Numbered from the stretch's first letter, positions 1 to 6,928 are shown. The stretch is 10,911 nt of DNA from Acidobacteriota bacterium (GCA_016177515.1 JACOUZ010000120.1:1-10911); one strand, 5' to 3'. Notes: a model not told the origin generated them from the sequence alone. Program-made: numbers and translations.

Positions 1-303
1 CACCAGGACCGGGTGGCGCAGCGGTCCCGCGGCGGTCAGGTCGTAAAGGCCGCCGAACGACCCGATGTCGGTCATGACACCCTTCTTGAAGGTGCCGCGC
101 GCGATCAGGCGGATCCTCTGGATGGCGCGCATCTTGGCGTCGATGTCGACGCCGGCGTCCTTGTAGGTGAGGCGGCGCGCGGCCCCTTCACGGCGGGGGG
201 TCCCGTCGCCCCGGGCGGCTCCATCGGTGCGCGCGGGGGTCTTCGGTGGCGCCGCGGACGGCGCGGCGCGCTCACGTCCCCCTCCCTTCGCATTCGCCGG
301 CAT
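1..303 (-). CDS. purM: Phosphoribosylformylglycinamidine cyclo-ligase (AIR synthetase), N-terminal part, cut by window edge
   Basis: PurM closes the imidazole ring of FGAM, using ATP, to give AIR in cytosolic purine biosynthesis. Only the first 101 residues are in the window. The frame stays open to base 1. From residue 45 it reads LTYKDAGVDIDA, then a stretch ending FKKGVMTDIGSFGGLYDL, which is the classic PurM amino-terminal signature. The ATP-binding region lies beyond the edge. The ATG at 303 is the only start seen: no ATG, GTG or TTG occurs in frame between it and the YKDAGVD motif. This gives an unusual 43-residue Ala/Pro/Gly/Arg-rich leader, where most PurM proteins begin only a few residues before the motif. 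A consensus promoter lies about 60 bp upstream, so the gene probably has its own transcript, separate from the operon above. The identity is certain at family level. The exact start is less so. Confidence 0.9.
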   Translation of the reverse strand, partial: MPANAKGGGRERAAPSAAPPKTPARTDGAARGDGTPRREGAARRLTYKDAGVDIDAKMRAIQRIRLIARGTFKKGVMTDIGSFGGLYDLTAAGPLRHPVLV

Positions 304-361
304 GAACTCTGGCCTCGAATCAACTCGCGGATGGCGGTGTACTGGCGGTTTTGGGGAGCGA

Positions 362-392
362 ATTATAGCCCAGGAGAGCGCGCCGCTGTCAA
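362..392 (-). promoter_or_regulatory. Sigma-70 promoter for purM
   Basis: Read on the minus strand, a perfect -35 box TTGACA (392-387) and a perfect -10 box TATAAT (367-362) are separated by 19 bp. The spacer is longer than the optimal 17 bp, but both hexamers match consensus exactly in a GC-rich background. Transcription would start near 354, leaving a 5' leader of about 50 nt before the purM ATG at 303. The promoter sits 35 bp from the inner edge of the palindromic element at 427-540. Confidence 0.75.
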
Positions 393-426
393 CGTGCGTC
401 GCGGGCCTGAGCTATCCCCAGTATCC

Positions 427-540
427 GGTGGCGGGCCGCAGCGCGGCGTGGCTCATCGCTCGCTCGCGCAGGGCCTTTGGCGTCCATCTTTCGCGCATGG
501 CGCGGCTCGAAATCGCCACGCCGCGCTGCGGCCCGCCACC
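427..540. repeat. Structured palindromic element, copy 1
   Basis: The arms 427-452 and 515-540 form a perfect 26-bp inverted repeat (left arm begins GGTGGCGGGCCGCAGC) around a 62-bp interior. A second, oppositely oriented copy lies at 717-828. In both, the segment between the paralogous arms is 64 bp, and the interior edges are conserved (CTCAT.GCTCGC on one side, CGCGGCTCGAAATC on the other) while the centre differs. The outer arm sequences differ between the copies, yet each pairs with its own partner, so selection or copying preserves the fold rather than the sequence. It could be a REP/MITE-like mobile palindrome or a structured RNA. No open frame in it looks like a protein. Confidence 0.7.
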
Positions 541-563
541 TGCCGCTGGGTATGCCTCTCTCC

Positions 564-581
564 GCCACCTGGGAAGGTGGC
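564..581. other. Short perfect hairpin between the two palindromic elements
   Basis: GCCACCT (564-570) pairs with AGGTGGC (575-581) across a 4-nt loop, a perfect 7-bp stem. There is no T-run on either strand after it, so it is not a typical intrinsic terminator. It may be part of the larger folded intergenic region. Confidence 0.35.
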
Positions 582-716
582 CCCCGTCATCGGTGCACCA
601 GGGCGGGACTCAAGAACGGGACGCAGGCGGGCACTTGCGCAGAGTTCCGGTGTGGCGATGATGCGAGGTGCCTCTCGGACCCGTGCATGGAGGGATTCCC
701 GGACGTGCGTGGGGGG

Positions 717-828
717 CCAGTCCGGGCTGCCGCGGCGTGGGGATTTCGAGCCGCGACATGCGCGACAGTGGGACACCGACTCACACGCGCGGGCGAGCCA
801 TGAGCCACGCCGCGGCAGCCCGGTCTGG
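717..828. repeat. Structured palindromic element, copy 2 (inverted relative to copy 1)
   Basis: The arms 717-740 and 805-828 are a 24-bp inverted repeat with one mismatch (T/T at 721 and 824), enclosing exactly 64 bp. Its reverse complement aligns with copy 1 through the inner arm GCGGCGTGG, the CTCAT.GCTCGC edge and the TCGCGCATG.CGCGGCTCGAAATC edge. The outer arm halves have diverged in a compensated way. On the transcribed minus strand the hairpin begins 11 nt after the TGA at 842-840 that ends the extended MDR frame. It is therefore placed like a 3'-end structure of the operon mRNA, perhaps a stabiliser or terminator. It has no T-tract. Confidence 0.7.
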
Positions 829-839
829 CCGGCCATGGC

Positions 840-896
840 TCACACCTGCAGGACGATCCGGCCGGTGACGCCGCGGTCGTAGAGGATCTGGTGCGC
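840..896 (-). other. In-frame C-terminal continuation of the MDR reductase beyond TAG
   Basis: After the TAG, the same frame reads AHQILYDRGVTGRIVLQV (18 codons) and then TGA at 842-840. Together with the preceding MPLADAA this is the conserved MDR C-terminus, whose typical form is PL.EA.EAH..L..RG..GKIVL. The TAG sits where family members often have Glu, so one G-to-T change (GAG to TAG) would explain it. Options are a recent nonsense mutation, a sequencing error, or amber read-through. Nothing in the window favours pyrrolysine decoding. Confidence 0.75.
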
Positions 897-1889
897 CTAC
901 GCGGCGTCGGCCAGGGGCATGAGGCGCGACACGGCGGGGCGGACCTTCTTCTCGCCGACCAGTCTGAACGACTCGGACAGCTCGGGTGTGGTGGTGGCGA
1001 ACGAACCCCTGATCTCCAGCTCCTTCAGGATGACCAGTCCCGGCATGAATGATACCGGCCTGGTCTCGAGGTTGCCGACCACGATCAGGCGGCCGGCGGG
1101 GGCCAGGGAGCGGATCGCCTGGTCGAAGGTCAGCGCCCCGGTGATCTCGAGCGCCACGTCCACGCCGCGCCCGCCGGTCAGGCGGCGCGCCGCTTCCGCA
1201 AACTTCAGTTCGGGGGCGACGATCACCTCGTCGGCGCCGGCCTCCTTCAGGCGATCGGCCTTCCGGGGGGACGAGGTGACCGCGAGGATGCGCGCGCCGA
1301 TCAGGCGGCAGACCTGGATGGTGTGCAGGCCGACCCCTCCCGAGGCACCGGTGATCAGGACGGTCTCGTCGAGTTGGACGCCGCCGCGGCCGCGCACGAC
1401 GTGCAGGGCGGTCCCGATGGTGCAGGCGCAGATGCAGGCCTCCTCGTCGGGGATGCCGTCGGGAACCCTGGCCAGGCCCTGCTCCTCCGACACGACGTAT
1501 TCGGCGTAGCCGCCGGGGATCTCCTCGCCGAAGAACACCCCTTCCTTGCACAGGGTCGAGCGGCCGCGCTTGCACAGATCGCAGCGCCCGCAGTGGACCC
1601 TCTGGATGGTGGCGACCCGATCGCCCGGGCGGAGCGCCGGAACGCCGGACCCGACCGCCACGACCGCGCCGGCGATCTCGTGGCCGAGGATCGAAGGCAG
1701 CCTGGTGCGCGGCAGGTTGCCGAGGCGGTTGATGAGGTCGTGGTAGCAGACCCCGACGGCCTTCACCCTGATCAGGACCTCGCGCTCGCGCAGCGATCCC
1801 GGCTCGGGGGCGGGGACCTCCTCGAGGCGCAGATTCTCCGGCCCGCCGAACTCCTTCATCACGACCGCCCGCATCATCCTCTTCCCCAT
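897..1889 (-). CDS. Zinc-type MDR (medium-chain) dehydrogenase/reductase, AibC-like; ends at an in-frame TAG
   Basis: The 330-residue protein is a cytosolic member of the zinc-containing alcohol dehydrogenase branch of the MDR family. The catalytic domain shows Cys48 (GVCYHDL), His70-Glu71 (LGHEIAG), and a four-Cys structural zinc site at 100, 103, 106 and 114. The Rossmann domain carries TGASGGVG at 180-187 for NAD(P)(H). It is the last gene of the operon, 47 bp after the fused CoA-transferase-like gene. Within the AIB model it would reduce 3,3-dimethylacrylyl-CoA to isovaleryl-CoA, as AibC does in Myxococcus; that role is inferred from context. The ATG at 1889 is chosen for the purine-rich GAGAGAGGGGGG upstream. 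The ATG at 1877 is an alternative. The frame stops at TAG (899-897) just before the usual MDR C-terminal strand, which continues in the same frame (separate entry). Another alcohol or enone dehydrogenase activity cannot be excluded. Confidence 0.85.
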   Translation of the reverse strand: MGKRMMRAVVMKEFGGPENLRLEEVPAPEPGSLREREVLIRVKAVGVCYHDLINRLGNLPRTRLPSILGHEIAGAVVAVGSGVPALRPGDRVATIQRVHCGRCDLCKRGRSTLCKEGVFFGEEIPGGYAEYVVSEEQGLARVPDGIPDEEACICACTIGTALHVVRGRGGVQLDETVLITGASGGVGLHTIQVCRLIGARILAVTSSPRKADRLKEAGADEVIVAPELKFAEAARRLTGGRGVDVALEITGALTFDQAIRSLAPAGRLIVVGNLETRPVSFMPGLVILKELEIRGSFATTTPELSESFRLVGEKKVRPAVSRLMPLADAA

Positions 1890-1936
1890 CGCCCGCCCCC
1901 CCTCTCTCGTCGAACCCGTGCGGCCCGTCGCGTCCG

Positions 1937-3544
1937 TCACACCATCCGGTGCCTTATCCCGGCGGGATCCAGCCTCTCCAGCGCCCGCATCTCGTCCGCC
2001 GTTGGATCGGGCGCCACTTCCCCCTCGCCGTCCACCGGAAACCCGGTCTGCGCCCGCACTTCCTCCGCCTGCACGCCGGCGCGCCGCGACACGAGACCGA
2101 AACGCCCCGCGCGCAGCTTGAATGCCGCCAGTTCGGTGATCACGGTCGTGTCGCGGTTTCTGGAGGAGGCCGCCGTGGTGGCGAAATCCACGGCTTCGGG
2201 AAGCGCGCGCGGCGAATGCCGCGGCACCGTGATCACGACCTTGGGAAGGCACGGCCGCATCGATGACGATCCGGCCGGACCGGGGAGCTTGATCCTGGGC
2301 CGCGCGTAGTCGCCGATGCAGGTCAGGTTGGTGCGGCCCAGGGCGTCCACCTGCGCCGCCCCGAAGAACATCAGGTCGATCCCTCCCCGGTGCGCCAGGT
2401 CGAACAGGTCCGGCAGCGTGATCCTCCCCGCGCAGCGGTCGAGCAGCCGCGGGTCGACCGAGATCGGCGAGGCGGCGCGCAGGTCGGGATCGACGGCGCC
2501 GACGCAGTTGATGTAGGTCAGTCCCCGGGCGTGCGTGGCGCGCGCCAGGGCGATCGCCAGCATCGGCAGGGCGGAGGCCACGCCCGTCGCCACGACGTCT
2601 CCATCGGCGATCTGGCGCGCCATCTCGACCGCCAGGCGATCGGCCGGTCCGGCCTTGCCGGCCGACTTCCATGCGGTCCGATGCGCCGCCCGCGCCGATG
2701 GGGCGGCGTCGTCCCGCGCCCCGGGGCTCTCGACGGCGGTCAGGTACGCGGCGTGGTCGCGCGTTCCGGTGACGTACTTCGCGACGTAGTCGCCCGGGCG
2801 GCCCCCCGAGGCCGCCGCCAGGTACTCCCGCAGATGGGAAAGGCCGTGGCGATAGGCGCGATGGCAGGCGGCCGGGAAGGCCCCGCCGGGGGCCTCGGCC
2901 ACCGACTCGACGAAGGCGCCCGGGATCGTGGGATCCTCGATCCGCCCGACGATCTTCTCGGCCGTGGCGATCACCCGCCGGCTGGCGCGAGCCAGGAGCT
3001 CGTCGGCGTACGGATCGTCGATTCTCAGGTTCCCCTTTCGGTCTGCCAGCTGGGCGTGCAGGAGCGCGACGTCCGGACGGATCGCACGAGAGACGGCGAC
3101 CTGCCCGCCGGTCGACGGATCGGTGACCATCGGCGTCCGGTTGACCCGGGCGTAGTCGGAGCCTTCGCCGCCCGGCGCCGCCAGGAACGGCAGGCCCAGG
3201 GCGGCCGCCCGCAATCCCTGGACGATTTCGTACACGTCGCGCTCCTTGAAGCAGAGCGCCGCCTGCTCGATGGCGCGCTTGACAGAGGGCGCGATCACGA
3301 AGCCGTCCTCGAACTGGAAGCCGAGAAAGCCGAACTCCGCCTCGGCGACCGCTCCCGCCCCCACCAGCAGGTCGAGCGGCAGCGGGTTGGGCACCGAGAC
3401 CACGCGCAGGTCGCGCCGGCCCTGCCTGATGAGCTCGAAGACCAGCGCCATCGGGGCACGGTTCAGCTGAAACCCGCCGAAGGTCACGAGCGCGCCGTCC
3501 GGAATCGTCCCGGCGGCGTCCTTGAGCGTCGTCACGCTGCTCAC
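1937..3544 (-). CDS. Fused CoA-transferase-like protein (alpha + beta in one chain), AibA-AibB-type decarboxylase candidate
   Basis: One 535-residue chain carries both class I (glutaconate-type) CoA-transferase subunits. The alpha half starts SSVTTLKDAAGTIPDGALVT and ends near residue 275. A linker of about 30 residues rich in Ala/Arg/Ser leads into the beta half (MARQIADGDVVATGVASALP and, near the end, EEVRAQTGFPVDGEGE). In ungapped comparison with Acidaminococcus GctB (YAPDCHIIVESG, catalytic Glu54), this protein has HARGLTYINCVG, so Cys347 replaces the Glu. Myxococcus AibB also has Cys there, and AibA/AibB is a cofactor-free decarboxylase of 3-methylglutaconyl-CoA rather than a transferase. 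The neighbouring reductase supports that role. The GTG at 3544 is preferred: it has GAAGGG five bases upstream and leaves a 19-bp gap. The ATG at 3580 would add 12 residues (547 in all, Cys359) and overlap the previous gene by 17 bp. The function is inferred, not shown. Confidence 0.85.
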   Translation of the reverse strand: MSSVTTLKDAAGTIPDGALVTFGGFQLNRAPMALVFELIRQGRRDLRVVSVPNPLPLDLLVGAGAVAEAEFGFLGFQFEDGFVIAPSVKRAIEQAALCFKERDVYEIVQGLRAAALGLPFLAAPGGEGSDYARVNRTPMVTDPSTGGQVAVSRAIRPDVALLHAQLADRKGNLRIDDPYADELLARASRRVIATAEKIVGRIEDPTIPGAFVESVAEAPGGAFPAACHRAYRHGLSHLREYLAAASGGRPGDYVAKYVTGTRDHAAYLTAVESPGARDDAAPSARAAHRTAWKSAGKAGPADRLAVEMARQIADGDVVATGVASALPMLAIALARATHARGLTYINCVGAVDPDLRAASPISVDPRLLDRCAGRITLPDLFDLAHRGGIDLMFFGAAQVDALGRTNLTCIGDYARPRIKLPGPAGSSSMRPCLPKVVITVPRHSPRALPEAVDFATTAASSRNRDTTVITELAAFKLRAGRFGLVSRRAGVQAEEVRAQTGFPVDGEGEVAPDPTADEMRALERLDPAGIRHRMV

Positions 3545-3563
3545 GGCGGCCCTTCGTGCGGAG

Positions 3564-4445
3564 TCACGGCTCCCCTCCATCGGGCGCCAGGTCCACCGCC
3601 GCCAGGCGATCGAACGGATCGATCACCTCCAGGGCCGTCTTCTCCGCCGGAGTGGGCGGCGCCGTCACCGGCACCGGGCCCGCCGGCAGGGCGAAGCCGG
3701 TGCGCCGGCGCACGTCGTCCTCGGCCGCGTGCGGGTGGACCGACCGCAGGCGCATCCAGCCGTCGGCGAACTCGAACACCGCCAGGGGGGTCACGCAGAG
3801 CGAGGGGCCTCCCGCGAGGCCGGCCGCCGCCCGGTGGCGCCAGCCCGGGACCGAGACGTAGTCGACCCGGTCCACGAAGCGCCGCGCCGTGTGCTCTCCG
3901 GAGAACAGGATGACGTGCCGCGCCAGCGTCCCGATCGAGGTCGTGCCGATGGATCCGGGGCCGCGCACCTTCATCCGGCCGTCCTTCCCTTTGATCCCGA
4001 TCAGGTTCGTGCTCCCCTCCCGGTCGATCTGCAGGCCGCCGACGAAGAAGACGTCGCAGAAGCGCATCGGCGACGCCGGGCTGGCGACGTCGAGAATGGC
4101 GTCGTGCGACTCGAGATACTCGACCCGCTCGTGCGACCGGCCGGCGCGCTCGGAGGTCCAGGCCGCCGGCTGCAGATCGGCACCGCGCTCGACGCGCAGG
4201 CCGTGCCGGATCGAAAGGTTCGGCGCGTGCAGCTTCTGCGCCAGAAGCGCCGCGGCGAGCAGGAGCTCGGCGTGGAGCCCGAAGGCGACGATCTCGCCGT
4301 CCATAAGCTCGCGCGCCACCACGCAGGTCAGAAGCCGCGCCACTTCGAGCGGGCCGGGCCGGGGACCGCCCCTGCCTCTGGAATCGAGCCGGCCGCTCCC
4401 GCCCCCTCGCTGGCGCAGGCCACCGACATCGCCCCCGCCGCTCAC
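3564..4445 (-). CDS. CoA-transferase-like subunit beta (GctB/IpdB family)
   Basis: This 293-residue protein has the beta-subunit fold of class I CoA-transferases. Markers are ARELMDGEIVAFG (about 45-56), LAAALLAQKLHAPN (63-76), FFVGGLQIDREGSTN (133-147), FVDRVDYVSVPGW (190-202) and the C-terminal DDVRRRTGF. It pairs with the upstream alpha gene through a GTGA overlap (start GTG at 4445). The first 32 residues are Gly/Arg-rich (MSGGGDVGGLRQRGGG) and unlike the family core. A GTG at 4343 could be a later start but lacks a visible ribosome site. At the position of the catalytic Glu of true transferases the ungapped register gives Gly82. A nearby V-E-R-G (Glu86) could substitute only if a gap is allowed. 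Loss of that Glu is a feature of IpdB, whose IpdAB complex hydrolyses a steroid-derived ring. The reaction here is unknown. Confidence 0.85.
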   Translation of the reverse strand: MSGGGDVGGLRQRGGGSGRLDSRGRGGPRPGPLEVARLLTCVVARELMDGEIVAFGLHAELLLAAALLAQKLHAPNLSIRHGLRVERGADLQPAAWTSERAGRSHERVEYLESHDAILDVASPASPMRFCDVFFVGGLQIDREGSTNLIGIKGKDGRMKVRGPGSIGTTSIGTLARHVILFSGEHTARRFVDRVDYVSVPGWRHRAAAGLAGGPSLCVTPLAVFEFADGWMRLRSVHPHAAEDDVRRRTGFALPAGPVPVTAPPTPAEKTALEVIDPFDRLAAVDLAPDGGEP

Positions 4446-5347
4446 GGGGGCGCCATCCTGAGATGCTCCAGGCGGTCGCCGCCGATGGCGCGCCGGTAGT
4501 CCTCGGGCTCCTCGGCGCCGTACACGTAGCGTTCGAGGTAGCGCTGGTAGGGGACCGGGTCGCCCCGCCTGCGCGCCTCTCCCGCCCCGGCGTATTCGCG
4601 GTAGTGCTCCAGGTCCGGCACGTACCGCCCGCTCACTCCCCCCGGGTGCGCGCCGCCGGGGGCCTCGACCACCAAGGCGCCGCGCACCAGGGTCCTCTCC
4701 GGCGAGGCGGCCACTTCTTCGTGTTCCACGATCCGCTCGACCGTGGCGATGACCGGCCCGCGGCTGGCCAGCGCCAGGGACTTCTCCGAGAAGGTCCGCC
4801 CCAGATAGGCCTCCCGCGCCGCGCGCACGTTGCCGTAGACGTCCGCCTCCGCGGCGTGCAGGAAGACGATGTCCGGCCGCACCGGCGGCACCCGGATGTA
4901 CGGGCGGCCGTCCTCCCTGACCTCGCGCAGGTCCGGGTTCAGCTCCGGGAGCGAGCTGCCGGCGCCGCCGGGCCACAGGACGTGCGGCATCCCCCAGGCT
5001 GCCGCCTTCAGGGCGAGGTGCCAGATGCACTCGTCGCATTCCCACACTTCGATCTCGCCTCGCTCCGCCGCCAGCCGGAAGGCCGGCGCAATCGTCAGGA
5101 CGCGCTCGAAGGCCACTCCGGCGGTCACGACCCGCTTCACGCAGCCGGCGCCGATCAGGAGATCGGTCTCGATCCCGGAGGTCGGCCCCGAGACAATCGT
5201 CAGGTCCTTCAGGCGGCGACGGATGAGGGCGCGCACCATCGCCATCGGCGGGTTCTGGTAGGAGAACCCGGACAGGCCCACGACCATGCCGTCGCGAGCG
5301 AGGGCGGCGGCTTCCTGAAGGCCGCAGACGCGCTGGGCGCGGCTCAC
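4442..5347 (-). CDS. CoA-transferase-like subunit alpha (GctA/IpdA family)
   Basis: The 301-residue protein matches the alpha subunit of glutaconate-type CoA-transferases and the related IpdA hydrolase subunit in length and layout. It has an N-terminal GMVVGLSGFSYQNPPMAMVR segment, LLIGAGCVKRVVTAG (63-77), IAPAFRLAAERGEIEVWEC (86-104), PDIVFLHAAEADVYGN and ALVVEAPGGAHPGG. Glu106 lies in WECDEC, close to the position of Glu105 of mycobacterial IpdA, which I recall as important for ring hydrolysis. This is a register comparison by eye. The GTG start at 5347 overlaps the DUF35 stop by 4 bp, and its stop overlaps the beta gene start by 4 bp, so the pair should be translated in a coupled way and form a heteromer. 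Whether it decarboxylates, hydrolyses or transfers CoA cannot be told from sequence. Confidence 0.87.
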   Translation of the reverse strand: MSRAQRVCGLQEAAALARDGMVVGLSGFSYQNPPMAMVRALIRRRLKDLTIVSGPTSGIETDLLIGAGCVKRVVTAGVAFERVLTIAPAFRLAAERGEIEVWECDECIWHLALKAAAWGMPHVLWPGGAGSSLPELNPDLREVREDGRPYIRVPPVRPDIVFLHAAEADVYGNVRAAREAYLGRTFSEKSLALASRGPVIATVERIVEHEEVAASPERTLVRGALVVEAPGGAHPGGVSGRYVPDLEHYREYAGAGEARRRGDPVPYQRYLERYVYGAEEPEDYRRAIGGDRLEHLRMAPP

Positions 5348-5763
5348 GGCCCGCCGGCCCGGCCGGGTCGGAGGAGGGGCCGGAACTTGTAGCCGTACAC
5401 GATGTAGCCGTGCTCCTCCGCATCACGGATCTTGCGCGTCACCATCTCGACCGGCATGCCGATCGACAGATCCACGCCTTCGGTGTCGGCGAGCTGGGCG
5501 GAGATCAGCGGTCCCTCCTCCAGCCGCACCATCCCCACGTCGTAGGGGGCCATGGCGGCGAAGCCGCGCGGCGGCTGCAGGACCCGGCTGAAAGAGTACA
5601 GGGTGCCGCGGCCCGAGAACGCGAACGTCCGCAGCCCCTGTGCCTTGCAGGAGGGGCAGACGGAACGCGGCGGGAAGAAGCGGCGCTCGCACGCAGGACA
5701 GGCGCTCCCCTCGAGGCGGTAGTACGCTCCGCGCAGGCGATGGAAGCGAGGCAGCTCCATCAT
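5344..5763 (-). CDS. DUF35 / OB-fold protein with rubredoxin-like zinc ribbon
   Basis: The 139-residue protein has an N-terminal zinc ribbon with Cys22-x2-Cys25 and Cys36-x2-Cys39 (CPAC and CPSC). An OB-fold follows: TFAFSGRGTLYSFSRV, a PPRGF-type loop, GPLISAQLADTEG, and a basic C-terminus. DUF35 proteins accompany thiolase-like enzymes. In archaea this protein bridges acetoacetyl-CoA thiolase and HMG-CoA synthase and helps build a shared CoA-binding channel, and the gene order here (synthase, thiolase, DUF35) is that set. The start overlaps the thiolase stop as ATGA. Two adjacent ATGs (5763 and 5760) are possible and differ by one Met. The GTGA at its end couples it to the CoA-transferase alpha gene. 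It probably has no catalytic activity of its own. Confidence 0.87.
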   Translation of the reverse strand: MMELPRFHRLRGAYYRLEGSACPACERRFFPPRSVCPSCKAQGLRTFAFSGRGTLYSFSRVLQPPRGFAAMAPYDVGMVRLEEGPLISAQLADTEGVDLSIGMPVEMVTRKIRDAEEHGYIVYGYKFRPLLRPGRAGGP

Positions 5764-6911
5764 GCCTGCAGGATGTGGGTGACGGCGACCGAGCCGGAGC
5801 CCCCCACGCTCTGAGCCATGCCGATCGAAGCCCCCTTGACCTGGGCCTCGCCGGCCTCGCCGCGGAGCTGCAGAACGCACTCGACGAGCTGGTAGGCGCC
5901 GCTGGCGCCGACCGGGTGGCCGCGCCCCTTGAGGCCGCCCATCGTCCCGATCGGGATGTCCCCCTCGAGTGCTATCCGCCCCTCGGCGGCGAGCTTCAGG
6001 GCGCTCCCCCGGTCGGCGAATCCGCACGCCTCCAGGGTCAGGACCGAGACGATCGTGAAGGCGTCGTGGACCTCGAAGAAATCGATGTCCTTCGGTTTCA
6101 CCTTGGCCTGTTCGTAGGCCATCCGGGCCGAGTCGGCCACCCCCTGCCAGACGAGCGGGTCCCGGCGCTCCGCCAGCCCGAGGCTGTCGGTGGCGCAGGC
6201 CGAGGCCGTGACGCGCACCGGCGGGCGGCGCGCCCGGCGCGCCTCGGACGACGGGGCGACGAGAAGCGCCGCGGCGCCATCGCAGATCCCGGCGGAGTCC
6301 AGGATGTTGATCGGATCGGCGACCAGGGGGGAGCCGACGAAGTCGTCCACGGTGATCGGCGTGCGGTACATGGCGCGCGGGTTTCGGGCGGCGTTCCTGT
6401 GGGCGTTGACCGAGAACGGGGCGAAGTCCTCGTGGCGCGCCCTGTGCTCGTGCATGTACCGCCGCATCAAAAGCGCGTTCAAGGCCGCGAACGAGATGCC
6501 GTGCGCCGCCTCGTAGTCGGCGTCGGCCGCCAGCGCCAGTGCGGAGGTCACGCCGTCGGTCAGGTGATCGGTCATCTTCTCCACTCCCAGGACGAGCGCG
6601 CAGTCGTGCGCCCCCGAGCCCACCGCCAGGCAGGCCGCGCGCAGCGCCGCCCCGCCGGAGGCGCAGGCCGCCTCGATCTTGACGGCCTCGATCGGCAGGA
6701 GGGCGCAGGCGTCGGCGACCAGGGTCGCGAGGTTCTCCTGCCCCCCCAGCTCCCCCGACAGCATGTTGCCGACGAACAGGACGTCCACCCGGTCGGAGCC
6801 GGCGTCCTGGCGCGCCGCGGCGATCGCCTCGACCGACAGGTCGCGGATCGAGCGGTCCCAGTGCTCCGCGACCGCCGTCTGGCCCACCCCGATGATGCTG
6901 ACGTCCCTCAT
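5760..6911 (-). CDS. Thiolase, archaeal acetoacetyl-CoA thiolase / SCP2-like type
   Basis: This 383-residue thiolase would condense two acetyl-CoA into acetoacetyl-CoA. It shows the nucleophile Cys83 (EAACASGGAAL), His282 in EVHDAF and His332 in GRGHPVGASG. The C-terminus has SVGGSGSVAV where classical biosynthetic thiolases carry a second catalytic Cys. The HDAF motif and the missing C-terminal Cys are typical of the archaeal/SCP2-like branch that works with DUF35 partners. It sits between the HMG-CoA synthase (61 bp upstream) and DUF35 (4-bp overlap), matching the archaeal complex that passes acetoacetyl-CoA straight to the synthase. The ATG at 6911 is preceded by GGGGGAG about 11 bases upstream, a somewhat long spacing. 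A degradative role on another beta-ketoacyl-CoA is possible, but the neighbours favour the condensing direction. Confidence 0.88.
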   Translation of the reverse strand: MRDVSIIGVGQTAVAEHWDRSIRDLSVEAIAAARQDAGSDRVDVLFVGNMLSGELGGQENLATLVADACALLPIEAVKIEAACASGGAALRAACLAVGSGAHDCALVLGVEKMTDHLTDGVTSALALAADADYEAAHGISFAALNALLMRRYMHEHRARHEDFAPFSVNAHRNAARNPRAMYRTPITVDDFVGSPLVADPINILDSAGICDGAAALLVAPSSEARRARRPPVRVTASACATDSLGLAERRDPLVWQGVADSARMAYEQAKVKPKDIDFFEVHDAFTIVSVLTLEACGFADRGSALKLAAEGRIALEGDIPIGTMGGLKGRGHPVGASGAYQLVECVLQLRGEAGEAQVKGASIGMAQSVGGSGSVAVTHILQA

Positions 6912-6928
6912 GGACCGCTGCGCTCCCC

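Larger units (their letters stand above)
304..839. other. Intergenic region, no convincing gene
   Basis: This stretch of about 535 bp separates the operon from purM. It contains the two palindromic elements, one short hairpin and the purM promoter. Open frames on both strands cross it (for example a 127-codon frame at 836-453 on the minus strand), but they run through the repeats, are rich in Arg/Ala/Pro/Ser, and show no recognisable motif. I treat them as by-products of high GC. Confidence 0.6.

Noticed and set aside
427..828. CRISPR-like array
   Set aside because: There are only two units, in opposite orientation, and each is itself a long palindrome. There is no series of direct repeats with unique spacers and no cas gene.
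453..836. Minus-strand 127-codon frame starting just after the MDR gene
   Set aside because: It runs through both palindromic elements, has an Arg/Ala/Ser/Pro-rich composition and no motif. Its repetitive look comes from the DNA repeats.
840..899. Pyrrolysine at the MDR TAG
   Set aside because: There are no pyl genes, no family precedent, and the site commonly holds Glu. A point mutation or sequence error is simpler.
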